A stretch of 64,000 nucleotides of DNA from Desmodus rotundus (GCF_022682495.2 NC_071396.1:20395735-20459734); one strand, 5' to 3'. Numbered from the stretch's first letter, positions 35,081-48,650 are shown. The notes: a model not told the origin generated them from the sequence alone. Program-made: numbers and translations.

Positions 35081-37577
35081 GTACCTGTGTCTGAGTCCCC
35101 TTTCCCCCCTCCAGGACCTAGGACAGCACCCGACTACAAGGTGAGTGAGTGAGCAAAACTCAGCTCTTGATTTCTAGGCCCATTTTGCCAACATCAGTGC
35201 ATTTACATTGCTAGAAAGTTCAGGAAGTGGCCATCATGTAAGACCGCGGCCCACCTGTGCTGGCAGGGATGTTGGAGACCCGGCTTCCTGACGTCAGATG
35301 TCGCTCAGGCACAGAGGTGACGAGCTCTGAGCTCTGCCAGGTGACAGGTAGCTGGTAGCAGGGCTCAGTCTGGAACTAGGGGCTCCAACTCACCACCCCT
35401 GCTCCCCACGTTCATTTTAGTGGAGCCCGAACAGTAGCGGTCATTCCAGGGGCATTCTCCTCGTGGAGAGAGTGGCTGCTGCCGTGTCTGCAGCCAGGAC
35501 ATGGGGAGAAAACACCACGGAGCCCTTGGTGTGGTTCTAGGGCCTGAGGCCACCAGAGCTTGCGGCCACCAGGGCCTGCAAAGAGCTGGGAGTCAGGGGC
35601 TTGGCCTCGCTGGGTTTTGCAGGGTTGGGCGTCCTGGTTTAGGGTATATTTCCTGCCACTAATTCTGCAGATGTGTGGGCAACGCTCTAGGCTATTTTCA
35701 GGAGCTGTGTCAAAACTATTTAAAACCACAGGCACACATTTATCAACAAATTCCTGCTTTCCAAAACAGGCTTCCTTCAAACCAATGGGAGGGAAAGATT
35801 TGTGCGAGTCAGCATCAGAACGGGCTGTGTTTTCCTGATCTCAAACCTGCGGTAAAACAAAGATGACACAGACTCAATACGGGCTGAAAAATCAGGGTTA
35901 TTACTAAGGAGACCACGTCCACGGAAGGGGCAATGGAATTCTGCCGCATCTCAAGGACAGCAGGGCTTACAGATCGGGTCGATCCCACGATGTGCTGTCT
36001 TGGATCGAGTGGGCGTGTACTAACTGTGAAGCTTTTCAAGGTCGATGCCGGGAGCCTGGGCTGTGGGTGCGAGCTCTCTGACCTTGAAGGTGGTTGTGTG
36101 TCTGTCTGTCTCGCTCTCTCCCCCGCCCCACCTCCGTTGCCAGAACTGCCTCCATCCAAATGAACAGCACGGACTTCTTCAGCATGGGAGGGGTTTCTGT
36201 GGCACACGCCGAGGGCCCCTTTTTAAAATAAATTAGACTGGACGTTAGGGCCTTTCCAGACACATGTTGTCTGGGCCTGCGCTGGGGACTGGAGACACGT
36301 GGTGCGTTGTTCACCCTTGAAGATGTCACAGTGACTCCCGGAGATTCACGGGTTCAAAAATGGCCGCAAGCTTTCCTTTCCTTGGGGTGTTTCTGTAGCT
36401 CAGAGAGAACTCCAGGGCACACCTGAGTTCCTGCTCTGGCTTCCTCCCACCTGGACTCAGACCTGCACCCACAGAGCTGCTGAGCTGTCATCCCCAGGGG
36501 TCCTCTTTACCTCTGGGGCTTCCAACGGGCCTTCTATTTCCCACTCCACCACACTTGCTGTCTGTGTCCCTTTGCGTTCGCCCAGGGTCTAAAATGCTCC
36601 GTTTCAACCCGCTCTGGTGGAGAAAAACTCAGGTCTCTGTTTTCCAAAAAGTGGAGGGTTTTGACGTAAAGGACATCCATCTGTTCAGGGTGACAGAGGT
36701 GTCCAGAGGCAGGATTTTGCTTGAGGGCCCCTTTGGGAACCTGATAATAGGACTTGGGAGTCTTAAATCTGAAAATTCGTTAGCTACATGTCTCCAGGCC
36801 TCTGTTTGTCATCTGTGATGTGCAGGACCCGTTCAAATGACCTCTGGGTTCCTTTTACACCAACACTCTCTCTATGAGAATGTGATTCCCAGCCTAGTAG
36901 CTGAGAAACCAGCCCGAAACCCTCAAGCTGGAAGTTACCCCTGGGGCGCAGGCTGGGCCCGGGGGAGGCAGCCTGATTGACACAGGGGCCTCCCGGGCGG
37001 CATGTCCTTCACTCGGAGCCCATCAACCCTGGCCCCGTGTGGGCCCCACAGACGGAACGTGCAGGCCCTTTGCCCCTCGGGCAGGGCTTTGGGTGGGCCA
37101 CACACTCGTGTCCGGCGTCTCACGTCCACTCCAGCCTCTCAGAAGGTTCCATCAAGTATCACAATCGTTTTCATTGGTGGCGGTTCAGGAAGCCAATGAT
37201 TTCGGGAGCCCATCTTCCCTGACCATGTTTCCTATGCCCAGAATTGAGACCCCGCCCTGGTTGGCAGTGGCCACAGGTCAGAAGCCAGATGGCTCCCCTG
37301 CTGTCCTCAGCCAGACTGGGAAGGGACCAACTGTCCCAGCCATGGCTGTGCGTGCTCTGGCTCTACATGTGATGAGTGGCTGCCACACAGCACGCGGGGC
37401 AGCAGGCAGGCACGGAGCATGCCAGCAGGGACGGGGGCCTCGAGGCCGCACAGGTCTCTGCCCACCTCATGGCGGGCACATGCGCACAAGCCACCGGACC
37501 TGCAGCCCTCCCCAGATGAGTGCTGCCTGAGGTTCCTGGGGGCCAAGCCAGCCGGGCCCGCCCTCCCCTCCCCGCCG

Positions 37578-37600
37578 CCCCCCCCCCCCCCCCCCCCCCC
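37578..37600. repeat. C23 homopolymer
   Basis: A run of 23 C residues. On the minus strand it is a G23 tract. Confidence 0.95.
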
Positions 37601-38754
37601 GCCCCATGTTCCCGCCACTCTCAGCCCACCTCCAGCCTGGTGCTCCTGTCTCGTCCTCCACCCGCTCCTGATGCTTTCTGCCTTTTGCCTTAAAGTACAC
37701 GTGAAAAGTACCAGGGCCACCTGCAGTCGTTTGCTTCTTGGATGCAAGGAGGCCCTGCCTGAGGCGAGCACAAAGCATGGTGGCTTCTCACCACTCGCAG
37801 CGAAGATCCCTCTGCTGGCCGGCTCTGACAGTAATCTGGCATGACTGATAACAGATGAGCAGGTGGTTGGCTGGGCCCCTGCAATGCACTGTGACCCCAG
37901 ACAAAGCGCATGCGGTTGTCACACACGCCCGATGGGGCTGACTCCCAGGGTCCGACAGCGTGGGGCCTCTGTTTCTGAGTGAAAGGCTGAGCCGTCCTGA
38001 AGGTCACCTGGGAGGTCGGGTTATTTTACCACTTTCCGCAGACGCCCTTCCAGTCCGAGAAAGAAAACTGAGCCGCCTGCTTTGTTTGCACACACAGGCT
38101 CCAAGACGTGTGTCTAAAGAGTCCACCTGAAGCTACCAGGTATTTGTATTTTGTTCTGAGACTTGCAAATAGTCCGTTTTAACACGTCGTGAAATCCGTT
38201 TTTCCAGTGCAATGTCACGGTTGATAGACCGACTTCAGGCCCAGTCTCCGCTCGGCCGTCTGGGGACGAAGAGGAAGAGAAGCCTCAGGCCATGTGGACA
38301 AGTCAGCTCGGGCTGCCACAGTGAAGGCCACCCCCCCAGTGGGCGGCTCAGACAGCAGACTTTCATTCCCTCCCAGTCCGGAGGCTGCAAGTCCCCGCTC
38401 CAGGTGCTGGCAGGGTGGGTGCCTTCTGGGGCTCCTCTCCTGGGCGTGTAGGTGGCGTTTTCTCCCTGTGTCTTCACACGGTCCTCCCTCTGCATGTGAC
38501 TCCCATAGGGTCACATTCCGAGGTCCTGGGGGTTATGACCTCAGCAGGTGAAGCTGGGGGCCACACCACTGAGCCTATGACACGCATGTAAGGTCACACT
38601 GGCCTGGGAAGGGACTCTGCCGCCTCCACCGTGACCTCTGCTGGCTCCTGCCTTTAGGACATTTGGCACAGAACACGGCTGCCATGTGCGACAGCCGGCA
38701 CTTCGTGGTGGTGTTCCAGGGGCCTGGCCACACTGACAGAGGTTAGCTCTGGGT

Positions 38755-38940
38755 GAGGCTGGTGTAGTGGGTAAGCAAGGCAGCGGCCGGAGTCACATGG
38801 GTTCAAAGTCTGCCTGTGACAACTGACAAGTTATTCGGCCTCTCTGAGCCGGTTCCTCCATCCTATAAAAAGGAGAGGGCGGCACTGCTTCCCTCCCCGG
38901 TAACTGCCCAGTGCAAACGAGAGAGAGCATGTGGCTGGGC
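38755..38940 (+). repeat. MIR SINE
   Basis: The words 'GGAGTCACATGGGTTCAAAG', 'TGACAACTGACAAGTTATTC' and 'GCCTCTCTGAGCCGGTTCCT' appear in MIR order, followed by a diverged 3' part to about 38940. Confidence 0.7.
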
Positions 38941-41900
38941 CGAGCACCGAGCGGGCACCTGATGAGGGCTCTGAAGCGTGGCTATTCATAGTGTCCCACA
39001 AAGTAAAGGGACTGCCCTGGCTTTGGGAAGTCGTCCTGCGTCCCGTCTGTCTGCAATTCAGGGCTGCCCCACCATTTGCTCATCCGACTCTACAGGAAGC
39101 CCACAGCTCAATGCTGTTCTCGGACTTGCTGGTGGGAGGGCTTTCTTGGGTCGTCTTCTCTCCACTGGCTGCCAATCAACAGGCTGGCAGAGCCTGTCTC
39201 CGTTACAGGGCAAACTCCCTCTGCGATGAATCTCAGTAAAAGGTTACAACACAGCCATTACTGACTCTAATTATAGCCCCGCTCTGTTCTGTGAAGGTGT
39301 GTAGGCCCCTAACAGTGAAAAATTGGTGCCCAAACGATGGACGGAGCATCCTCATTTTGGGTGAAGCTGCCAGTTAAAAACAGGGCAGGGACCTTTCATG
39401 GTGCACTGGCAGGAAGCGAATGAGAACACTTTGCCATTAAAACGTGAATGTGTTCTATTTGTAAGGGAAGTGGTGCCTCGTGGGTAAAGGCGGGGCTAGG
39501 CGGGGCTCGGCGGGGCGGGGCCGGGTCGTCCAGCCAGGCAGGAGCAGATGTCTCCCGGCAAGAACAGGCACGCCGGTTCAGGAGCAGGGGCCGCGGACAG
39601 CCACGCACAGGCACGGTCACTTGTTACGGGAGTAAGGATGGCCTGGTGACGGTGTCTGATGTGCTGCCTAGTCCGGGAAAGTCCACCTGATGTGCGGTGG
39701 AATAAAAACACACATCGCTCATTTGCATAATGTAGCAAAGCCAAGTTCTGATGGTATAACTGGATGCGACACCAATTTGCAATTAGCATTTTTAGTCTTT
39801 GTTCTCAACTGCGAGACTGTCTTTGGCCACACAGTTTTCTTTCTGCTGTTTCCAACCAGGCCGGTAAGGGAAGCCGACTCACCAGGCCCACTCACTCCAT
39901 GGCAGCCCGCTGTGCTCACTGTCTGCCCACTCCCATGCCATGCTGGGCCGGGCCCCTTCGCTCTCCCAGTGCCCCTCGCCCCTCCTGTCCTCTGTGTCGG
40001 GTCTCCTTTGGGTGCTCCACATGGATGGCGGCCCCGGTCGGCACAGACCCTCGCCTCCAGCACGGCAGCCCAGAGCCCTCCCCGAGCGGGGGGTTGAAGT
40101 TAAAAACCACATACTTGTCTACCCTTGGCCTTGCCATCTGTGTTTAAAAACACGCCCCAGTCTGACCAAGCCCCACAACAAGGTATCTTAGCAGAAAAGC
40201 ACCCAAATGACAATGCAGTGCAGAACAAGTCACTTCCAGGAGCCAGAAGCCGCCAGTTGGGGATGCAGGCCATTCCACTAGTGACGAGCCCCCAGACTGA
40301 CACGTTCTTCCCTTACGGAGCCTTTGTGTGGCAGCAGCGTCCTATTACTAATCACGGCTGAGGGGTACGGGGCCCACGGGTCCAAGTGCAGCAGGGCTGG
40401 ACTCAATAGACTGGGCGCCCCGTCTGTATTCCCAACCATGGCCTGCAATGTCCAGCCCGCCTGCAAAAGTTCTAGTTCTGCCTCTAAAGCAATCAAAAAC
40501 TAGTAGTTTGACCTTGGTACAGGATCCCTCAGAGTATCTGAAAACACGGAAAGAACACCTTCGCCATCGCAGAACTGGAGTGGGCAGCACCGCCGCGGGG
40601 TCGCCCAAGGTCCAGCCAACACCAATTCTTCCTGCACCACCATCGCCGTCACCCCCCTCCAGACTCACCCTCGAGGGGGCGGGGACCGGACGGCAGCTGT
40701 CCCATAGACCTGTCCCTCCGGTGCGGAATTTCGGAGGATGGTTAGCACTCTTGTCCTGGATGCCTTGCCGTCGATGGCACACCCCTGTGGCCCACCCCCC
40801 AGCACAGCACGGGCCACATGTGGCTGCGCCAGATGTGAGGAGCTCACCCTTCTGAGTCTGGGCTTTTATCAGGAATCACATATTTGAGTTCTACATGTTG
40901 AGCGCCTTAGACCCGAGTGCCTGTGAACTCTGGCTCACGGCCAAACCCAGCCCGATGCTGCCCTGCGCTGAAGTGTGACAGCCACACCGCCACGCTCGTC
41001 CGCCACGTCCCTCACGGTGGCACACACTCTGCCAGGGCAGAGCTCGGGAGTTGCAACAGAAACCGAGTTTTCACTGTCAATTTTCAGAACGTCTGCCAGC
41101 CCTGCCGTGGTGGGTGGAGCCCTGACTGCCTCATGAGACCCACTGTCTCACGGGTCGGGCGTGGGAGAGACAGTGCTGCCTTCTGCCCGAGGTCCAAAGT
41201 ACAGAGGTCCGACTTCTGCCCAAGGCCCGTGTCTGTGGCCATTAGGGGCTCTGGTGTCCCAATTCTTACGAAAATTTTCACAACCCCGCGCTTTCTGGGT
41301 AACAATAGCTAATATACTTAGTTGGGTTAATGATGGTGACTCAACCAGAGCGGAATATCCAACAGCTGAAACCAAGGAGTCAAATTTGGAAATGTGTCAG
41401 TCAGAGAACATTTCAAAACAAGTGACCCCCCAAAATTAAGGCTGAGCAAGTCCTGGGACTCTGACCTGGGGCTCTGAACTTTAACAAGGTCCAAGTGACT
41501 TAGCTGTGGGTGGACCGCTGGTCATGTTTTGGGAAACACTCAGCTCCTCCGCGTGCTCCTCAGAAAGGGAGGCTCGGACGGAGTCTCTGGGAATGCAGCT
41601 CTGGAGGCCTCGCGCCTGCAGGTGACAGCTGGACTGCCGTGACTTTTGCAGCTCCCTCATTTCACCCTGTCACCTCTGGAGCCCAGCGACTTTGTCACAG
41701 CAGCCCCAGATTCCGCGGGGGAGGAATGCCTCACCCATCTGCTGGGAGCAGCCGTGCCAGGCAACCATCTGCAACTTAAGGTTGCTTCGGGAGTGCGTCT
41801 TTGCCAGGATGGCTCAGGGTGCCCCCCACAGAGCCATGGACTGGGTCCACGCTGGGTGAGCAGCTGTGGGCAGCCACCCTGTGGGCCCCATAGCTGGGGA

Positions 41901-42299
41901 AGCTGGTGGCCAGAGGAACAGAGCGAACTGCAGTGGACAGAACCCCGGGGGGAGGTGGGCGGCTGCCCCAGTGTTGGCTGTTGGCTGGGGTAAAGGGCTC
42001 AACCTACTCGGATTTTATTTCCTTATCATTAAAACCAGAAAATTGGATTAGACATATGTTCCCTCAGATAATACCGTATGAAAACCTGGCAGACTCGCAC
42101 ACACGGAGCTCTCTAAGCCCTCCTCTGCCTACAGCCTCACAACAGCTTCCCACTGCAGCTGGAGTAGAACCCAGCCTCTTCCCATGGCCTTTCTCCACGC
42201 CCTGTGCGCCTCCCACTGCACTGTCTCTGTCCTTCTCACTTTGAGCTTGTTGTTGCCCAGAATCTTCCCCAATGATTGGCTTCAGAGGACCCACGCCAC

Positions 42300-42860
42300 G
42301 TGAAATTGCATGGATGCACGTACACATATGTGTAACGTGTGTACACACCTGAGAGTAAGTGTGTGTGTACATTTGGACGTGGATTTGTGTGAGTGCAAGT
42401 GTGTACACACGTGCATGTGCACGGATGCATGTGTTCCTATGTGGAATTGTGTGCACGTACCTGTGCTCACATGCACCTATTGTATGCACACGTGCCCACG
42501 TGCACTGTCGTATGCACATGTGTGCTTGTACGTGTACAGTCGCATAGCACGCCCTTCTGCACCTGTGTGTGCCCGTGCACACTGTTGCATGCACATGCAC
42601 ACCTATACACACATAGCCACACAGCATGCCTATATGCACACGTGTGCCCATATGCACACGTGTGTGCCTATATGCACACGTGCATGCACACACGTGCCCG
42701 TGTGCACGGTTGTACGCACATGCATGCCTAATGTGCCCACATGCCTCTGTCACATGTGTACATGTGTGCCTGTGTGCACCAGTGCACACACATGGGTGTG
42801 CAACAGTGTATGTACATGTGGGCTCCTGTGCATGCATCTGTTCACTGCCGTCTTCACAGG
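42300..42860. repeat. Imperfect TG/CA-rich tract of alternating purine and pyrimidine
   Basis: About 560 bp consist of mixed units such as GCACACGTGTGCCC and TATGCACACGTG, a diverged (TG)n-like minisatellite. Both strands stay open for long distances (287 codons minus, 188 codons plus), with products made almost only of Cys, His, Thr, Ala, Val and Met. Those frames are a by-product of the repeat and not genes. Alternating CG/CA/TG steps favour left-handed Z-DNA. Confidence 0.85.
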
Positions 42861-44014
42861 AACACATGTTCCCTGAGGGCAGGCCCCTTGTCTGATTTGC
42901 CGTGTTATTGCCGGAGACTGGAACCACGTCTGGTGCATCTTAGACCCGCAGCAGCTGTTTGTCGAGAGAACAAACACGTTCTATGTCAATTATGCCTCAA
43001 AAAAACTAAGAGGAAAATGAATAAAACGTTGCATAACTGATGAATAAAAATTAAGCAGAACAAAACAAGGACGTGTTAAGACTCTCCTCCCGTTTTGTCG
43101 ATGAGGCCGCTGAATAATGGAGGAAGACGGGACTCGCTCAGGACTACACGGAGCCCAGCACTAGGCCAGGGGAGAGGACCGCAGTCCAGGCTCCCCTGTC
43201 CATCCTTCCTCCTGAGCCACACTGGGTGGAAGAGTCGTCCTCAGTTTTCATTTGGTTCACAGAAAATCCCTACCTGTTATCTACACGGCACTTCCTTGTC
43301 CTCTGGCTTCCTCCCAGCCTGTGAGCCACTTACAGACCTGAGACAGGGCACACACTGAGCTGCCTCGAGAACGGGCCCGCTTGTTGGACAGCAGGCATGC
43401 TGGGACCAGGGCTCATCCCCCCGGGCCCCAGGCCGCTGCCCACCCCGGCTTGTGTTCGATGGTCCCCCGTGTCTCCGGCACTGGGCCGGGCCCTCACCAT
43501 ACGTGCAGAGCCGTGGGACACACCCTGACTTCACGGAGCTTCCTGCCGAGCTGGTCGGGAAGCACGCACAAGGAGCTGCAGTGGCAGGCATGACCTGAGA
43601 CGTGCCTCGTGCAAAGAAGCACCAGAGAGACGCTGGGAGGCGCTCCGGGCACTGTCCCTCCGGAGACTGTCCCTCCGGGCACCACCGCTGCTCGTCTTTG
43701 TCATCGGCCCTCGGTCTCTGCTCTGAGCCGCACACATGCTGGTGGGCAGTCTCCCTGCACGTGAGAGGGGACAGGCGCCGAGGGCTCGTTCAGGCCCAAG
43801 GCCACGTCATGCCGGGGGACCTGGAGGGTGTGCCCTAACAGCATTTCTGAAATAAGAGACTTAGACGGAATGAGAATTTTCCCTCATTTTCATTTAGACG
43901 ATGTCGAAGGTATTCCACGTAACTGACCGAAGAAGAGTGATGAAATGCCAAACCGATGACCGTTCCCAGCTCCTAGGAATCTCCTCCCCGGCGTTGCCTC
44001 AGGCGTGAATGGGC

Positions 44015-44220
44015 GGGAGGGTGGGCTCTGGGCCCCAACCACCTGGACTCAGCTCCTGACTCTGCCCCCTCACAGATGGGTCATCTTGGGCAAGTGATGA
44101 CAACCCTGAGGGAAATGAAGGCGTCCACTCCACGGGGGTTGGACAAGGCTTCCGCTATTTGGAACGAGCACAGCACTGAGGACAGTGCCTGGCGTGGATT
44201 AAGTACTAACTAAACATCGG
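44015..44220 (+). repeat. MIR SINE, diverged
   Basis: The order 'CTGGACTCAGCTCCTGACTC', 'TCATCTTGGGCAAGTGATGA' and 'AGGACAGTGCCTGGCGTGGA' fits the MIR core and 3' region. Confidence 0.6.
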
Positions 44221-47200
44221 GTATGATCATCATCACCTTTGTGATGAAGGTCGCCAAAACACCGCGTCCTAGAGTGTGGCCTGTTTTGCGCGCACGTCAG
44301 TGAGTGGTGCGTGATGAGTAAGAGTGCTCAAAGGCACGCTTGCTGGTCAGTCCCACCTCCTCCTCGACGTGGACGCCTGTGGAGCGGATATGGAGCCTGA
44401 GGCTGCGGACACCGACGGCTGTTCACTCCCCCTGCATCTCCAACAGCCGTAGACGTCCTTTCATGAATTCGCCATCGCTCGCCAAGGCCTGGCATCCTTC
44501 AAATGTCTGCCCTGCCCATTCCTACCTTACTCCTTCTGTGTGGGCTTCAGCCACCCCTCCGAAAGCCTTCGAGCCACCCCGGCCTCCACTGTGACCTGTC
44601 CCGAGATCGTCCCCGTTTATCATCTGCATCATGTGATTGATGGCCCGCTCACACCTGGGCCAGGCCCTCCCCAGGTCACTGACACAGGCGAGTCAAAGCA
44701 GCCCACTGCCCAGACCCTGACGCCTCACGGGCAATGGCCTCCACGCAGGGCGGTAAAAAGAGGTGAAGACGCCGCTGGAAGTCAGGAGCCTGCTTTGGAA
44801 ATAACGCGGCAGATAAGGATCAGTGCATTGAAGGAGGGATATCCACCTACAGAAAAACAGGCCGGGGCAGCCCGAGTGGGCCAATACGGAGGAACCTGGC
44901 AAGCAGGCGGGATCCGAGGGACAGGAGGAGGAAGCTGAGGCAGAAGTGAGAAAGGCCAAGTGCAGTCTCTCCGAGTTGTGCGATCTAGACCTGGCCCAGG
45001 CTGGGTCGGTCCAGGCACTGGTGGGTTTATCCCAGGTCCCCTGAGGACTCCGAAGGCCACGTGATAATTCTGGCCCCACACTGACCCCGTGGCTCACCAG
45101 GGCAGCTTCCCTGCTGTGGTAGGCTGGCAGCAGCCACAGGCCAGAGCAACAGACAGGGGCAGGCAACCGGGCCTCACAAGACGGCATCTGCCGCCAGGCG
45201 ACGTTTCAGTTGGAGCCCAAAGGCCACCACTACGGACAGGAAAGAAGGGTGGGGAACACGTGGGGCTTTTAAAAGACCTGACATTGCTTTCTAAAGACCT
45301 TTCGAAGAGCAAGACAGTGGCCTGATGATGTCACAGGACACAGTTCTGGAGGTGGAAGGCCCCCTAAGAGAGCTGAGGCTGCCCACCTCTGCTTCTTTGT
45401 CCACAACCCGCCTGACGGTGGTGGGATTGGCCAGTGTTTGCCCCCAGCCCTCACCCCCACCCCCTGCCCTCTAGCCCACCTGTCTCAGGGCAGCTTCCCA
45501 TGCCGGGAGGAAGCACACACAAGGAGGCCCCCGCAGGAAGCGACCCCACAGCGTGATGCGGAGGTGGAGCTGCGGATGTTCTTGACGGGCTACTTACCTT
45601 CCTGGTCCTGTCGTCCACGGTTGAAGTGAATTGTTCCGCTGACAGAATAAACCCTGAAGTCCTCTTTCCCACCTTCTTGCAGAAGCATCGCTGATACTGC
45701 CCACTGCTCTTTTATCATCCTACTTCCCACCCTCTCGGAAGCATCCAGTTCCAGACTATTCCAGTCAAATGGTCAGCCAGCGATTCTTAAATACTAAGGG
45801 CTTCATCACTCTCTGCTTGCATCCTCCCACATTTATGAAGCAGAGCTCAATCACTGAGTTCTTTGAAGGTCAAGGCGTTATCGTTATTCATCGGTATGAT
45901 GCTGCCAGATTGGCTCACTAGCAATATTTTAGTTTTTCTTTGTAAGCAAAGTCTATTAATGCTACAGTGAAACTTGAGACTGGAATCTCTGATGAGGAGA
46001 GTTTGCTTTAGGCCAGATTTTATTTTAAATAGTACCCATGACACTTTAAATTTTATAGCCTCTTTTCCATGTTCCCTTATGGGTCTCAAAGGACCTCACG
46101 CACACCAGTAAAAGTAAAGATAAAAGAAGAAAGCGTTTCTGTTTTGCAGAAGGAAGCAGCTCTGAAGCAGAGAAGGCTGGACTTTTCACTACTAATCCCA
46201 GGAAGGAATCCAGCGGTTGACAAGACCAGACTGTACATATTCTCAGTGTCAATTTCAGTGATGATTCAGTGACTTTTTCCTAACTATCTGGGGAATAAAG
46301 AATGACCACACTGTTGATGTGTGGTACAAAACGACAGTCCCTTTTCTCAGCCCTCGTGTCTGCCTGGCACCTCTTCACAATTGTGTGGCCGAACCTGCGT
46401 GGGAAATCTACCTCTGTGGTACCCACTGGGTCGCTCAGTGGGCCAAATCGACTCCCATTTCCCCCATCTTTAAAGTTACAGCCAGTCTCCTGGCAGCTAT
46501 TTTTGGAAGCCTATGATTTGTACTTTATCCAGTTTTTAATTTTGCACTAAAGTTCCGCAGGCACAGTATCAGGACCCCAGAAAGCGCACCGCGGGCTCGG
46601 CTCACCGCACATTATCCCGCTGTCGGAGCCGTGCTGCTAGGGAGAAGACCCTTCTTTCTGAGGGACAGGCCACCTTTGTCCACTTCAGGTCCTGCGTGAA
46701 ATTGGTGCTGCTGGACACTGCGCTTCCCTTAAGCAAGATGAGTGCTGTCTGGGGCAATCCATCAGGCCTCCCTCTCCTGGGCGGCCCCAGCGCAGCCCAG
46801 AGTGGCTGGCCATCCACCACGGTCGGCTGGGCCTCCGGAATGTGCAGTGAGGTCTGTGGGCAATCGCCAGCTTCTCCCAGGACTCTGCGGGGCCTGAGTG
46901 AGGAGCATGTAACCTGAACAGCAGGCGTATGGTTTGAAAGCATCACACTGCCGCAGATCAGCACCGTGAGAACGCCGAGTCTAAAATTATTTGCTTGTAT
47001 CACTGACCACGCCCCACCCCCAAACCCCAGCCTGTCTCTTGACATGTAAACAACTTGATAGATTTATTTATTTGGTTTTACCTCTGGAAAGTCAAGAGGG
47101 CCTGAGCACTCCTTTATCGACCGAGTGGGGCGGACCCACTCCCTCTAGGCTGGCTGCGCCCTCTCCAAGGCTGGGGCAGTTTTCCAACTCACAGGCACAA

Positions 47201-47448
47201 GACAAGGCCTGGGAGACGGTTTCCTGGCGTGGGATGAGCTGAGAGGTCAACAAGTTTGCATGACCGAACTAACTGAAACAAATCCACTCGGGAGAACAAA
47301 GGTATTCACTGGGAGCTCTCACACATTAAAGGGGATTTAAAAATCAGCACAGCCCTGGAAACTCAACTTATCCTGGGAGACAGAGTGCCCATGGGCAAAG
47401 GTTTCTAAATGAAGCCCTGATGGTCACAGATGCAGTGTGCCCTGCGGC

Positions 47449-47462
47449 CCACCAGGGGGCGC
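47449..47462 (+). promoter_or_regulatory. CTCF core motif, perfect
   Basis: CCACCAGGGGGCGC agrees with the CTCF core consensus at all 14 positions. The bases before it (CGGC) and after it (AATT) fit less well. It lies in the large SLC35F3 intron, about 245 bp left of a Ves SINE that carries a second motif in the opposite direction. Binding is an inference. Confidence 0.65.
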
Positions 47463-47706
47463 AATTTGGGGCTATGAAAGGGATGGGGAGAGGTGGGTGG
47501 GGGTTGGGACAAAATGGGTCGGAGGTCCTAAAGGAAGGGTAGAAAGTAGCCTGGACAGATAATTTTGACTGTTCAGCATGGGCTAGCTCTGTACTTGATC
47601 ATGAAAATGGGCCTCCTGGTGGGTCTGTTCTGTCCTGCTCAGTTTCTTCGTAGGAGCCTCCCCCAACGCAGCTCTCAGTAACCATGGTTTTGAGTACTTA
47701 AGAGAC

Positions 47707-47921
47707 GTTTTTAAAGAGATTTTATTTATTTATTTTTAGAGAGGGGAAGGGAGGGAGAAAGAGAGGGAAAGAAACATCAGTGTGTGGTTGTCCCTCACAC
47801 GCCCCCTACTGGGGACCTGACCTGCAACCCTGGCACGTGCTCCTCCTGGAATGGAAACAGCGACCCCTTGCTTCACAGTCCAGCACTCAATCCACTGAGC
47901 CACGCCAGCCAGGGCTAGATC
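47707..47921 (-). mobile_element. Ves-type SINE, reverse, with target duplication
   Basis: Read on the minus strand it begins AGCCCTGGCTGGCGTGGCTC followed by AGTGGATTGAGTGCTGGA, then a diverged B box, the 'GATGTTTCTTTCCCTCTC' pyrimidine run and an A-rich tail (AAATAAATAAATAAAATC). It is flanked by TAAGAGAC (47699-47706 and 47922-47929), a plausible target duplication. Confidence 0.85.
47799..47812 (-). promoter_or_regulatory. CTCF-like motif inside the Ves SINE
   Basis: The minus strand reads CCAGTAGGGGGCGT, which matches the CTCF core at 13 of 14 positions. It lies in the middle of the SINE at 47707-47921. The other Ves copies in the window do not show the same word, so it probably arose by mutation of this copy or marks a subfamily. 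Confidence 0.5.
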
Positions 47922-48059
47922 TAAGAGACTTCTAACCAGCCCTGCAAAGGGTGAGGGCCTTCTATTGCTCCTGTTGACAGTTCCGTACCAGGAAATGCTC
48001 CACTCCTGTCAAAGGGCTCCATCCAGTCGCTTATGGTGGGACGCCTGCTCTTTAAAATG

Positions 48060-48650
48060 TTCATTTAAATATTAGATCTGTAGAAGCGAATATTGGCAGC
48101 CAAGGAGAGTGGACTGGAATGAGTATGCATGAACAATGACGACTTCACCGCACTAGTCAGTGGGGGCAGTAGACGCTGTTGAGTGAGCATGTGTCCTGTG
48201 TGGCCATCACATTCAAAATGACTGAGCAAGTAGGGCAATGAATCTGCATCCAATTTTGCATTAAGCTTGAACATTCCTCCATGGAAACTATTCGGATGAT
48301 TCAGAAGGCCGCAGCTATGGGCAACTGGTGACTGCAGCTTCATTGCGACAACGTGCCCTCTCATGCATCATGTCTCATGCAGAGTTTTTTGGCAAAACAT
48401 CAAATCACCCAGGTGACTCAGGCCCCCTAAAGCCCAGATTTGGTGTCCTGCGTCTTCTGGATTTTCCCAAAACTAAAATCACCTTTGTAAGGGAAGAGAT
48501 TTCAGACCATTGATGAGATTCAGGCAAATACTATGGGGCAGCTGATGGCAATTGGGAGAACTGTGTGAGGTCCCAAGGTGCCTACTTTGAAGGGGACTGA
48601 GGCATCATTGTCCTATGTATAATGCTTCTTGTATCATCTTCAGTAAATGA
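48060..48650 (+). mobile_element. Internally deleted mariner element with C-terminal transposase remnant
   Basis: In the plus strand a broken frame first resembles the mariner N-terminus (ICIQFCIKLEHSS, then METIRMIQKAAAMGNW). It passes abruptly to the C-terminal catalytic part: LHCDNVPSHAS, then SPDLVSCVFWIFPKLKSPL and GKRFQTIDEIQA. The middle of the transposase is absent and several in-frame stops are present (around 48430, 48490 and 48570). It is a dead, deletion-type copy. Its exact ends were not determined. Confidence 0.75.

Noticed and set aside
42064..42927. Minus-strand open frame of 287 codons, the longest in the window
   Set aside because: It reads through the TG/CA-rich tract and its product is a Cys/His/Thr repeat of the DNA sequence. 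The opposite strand is open too, which shows it is a composition effect.
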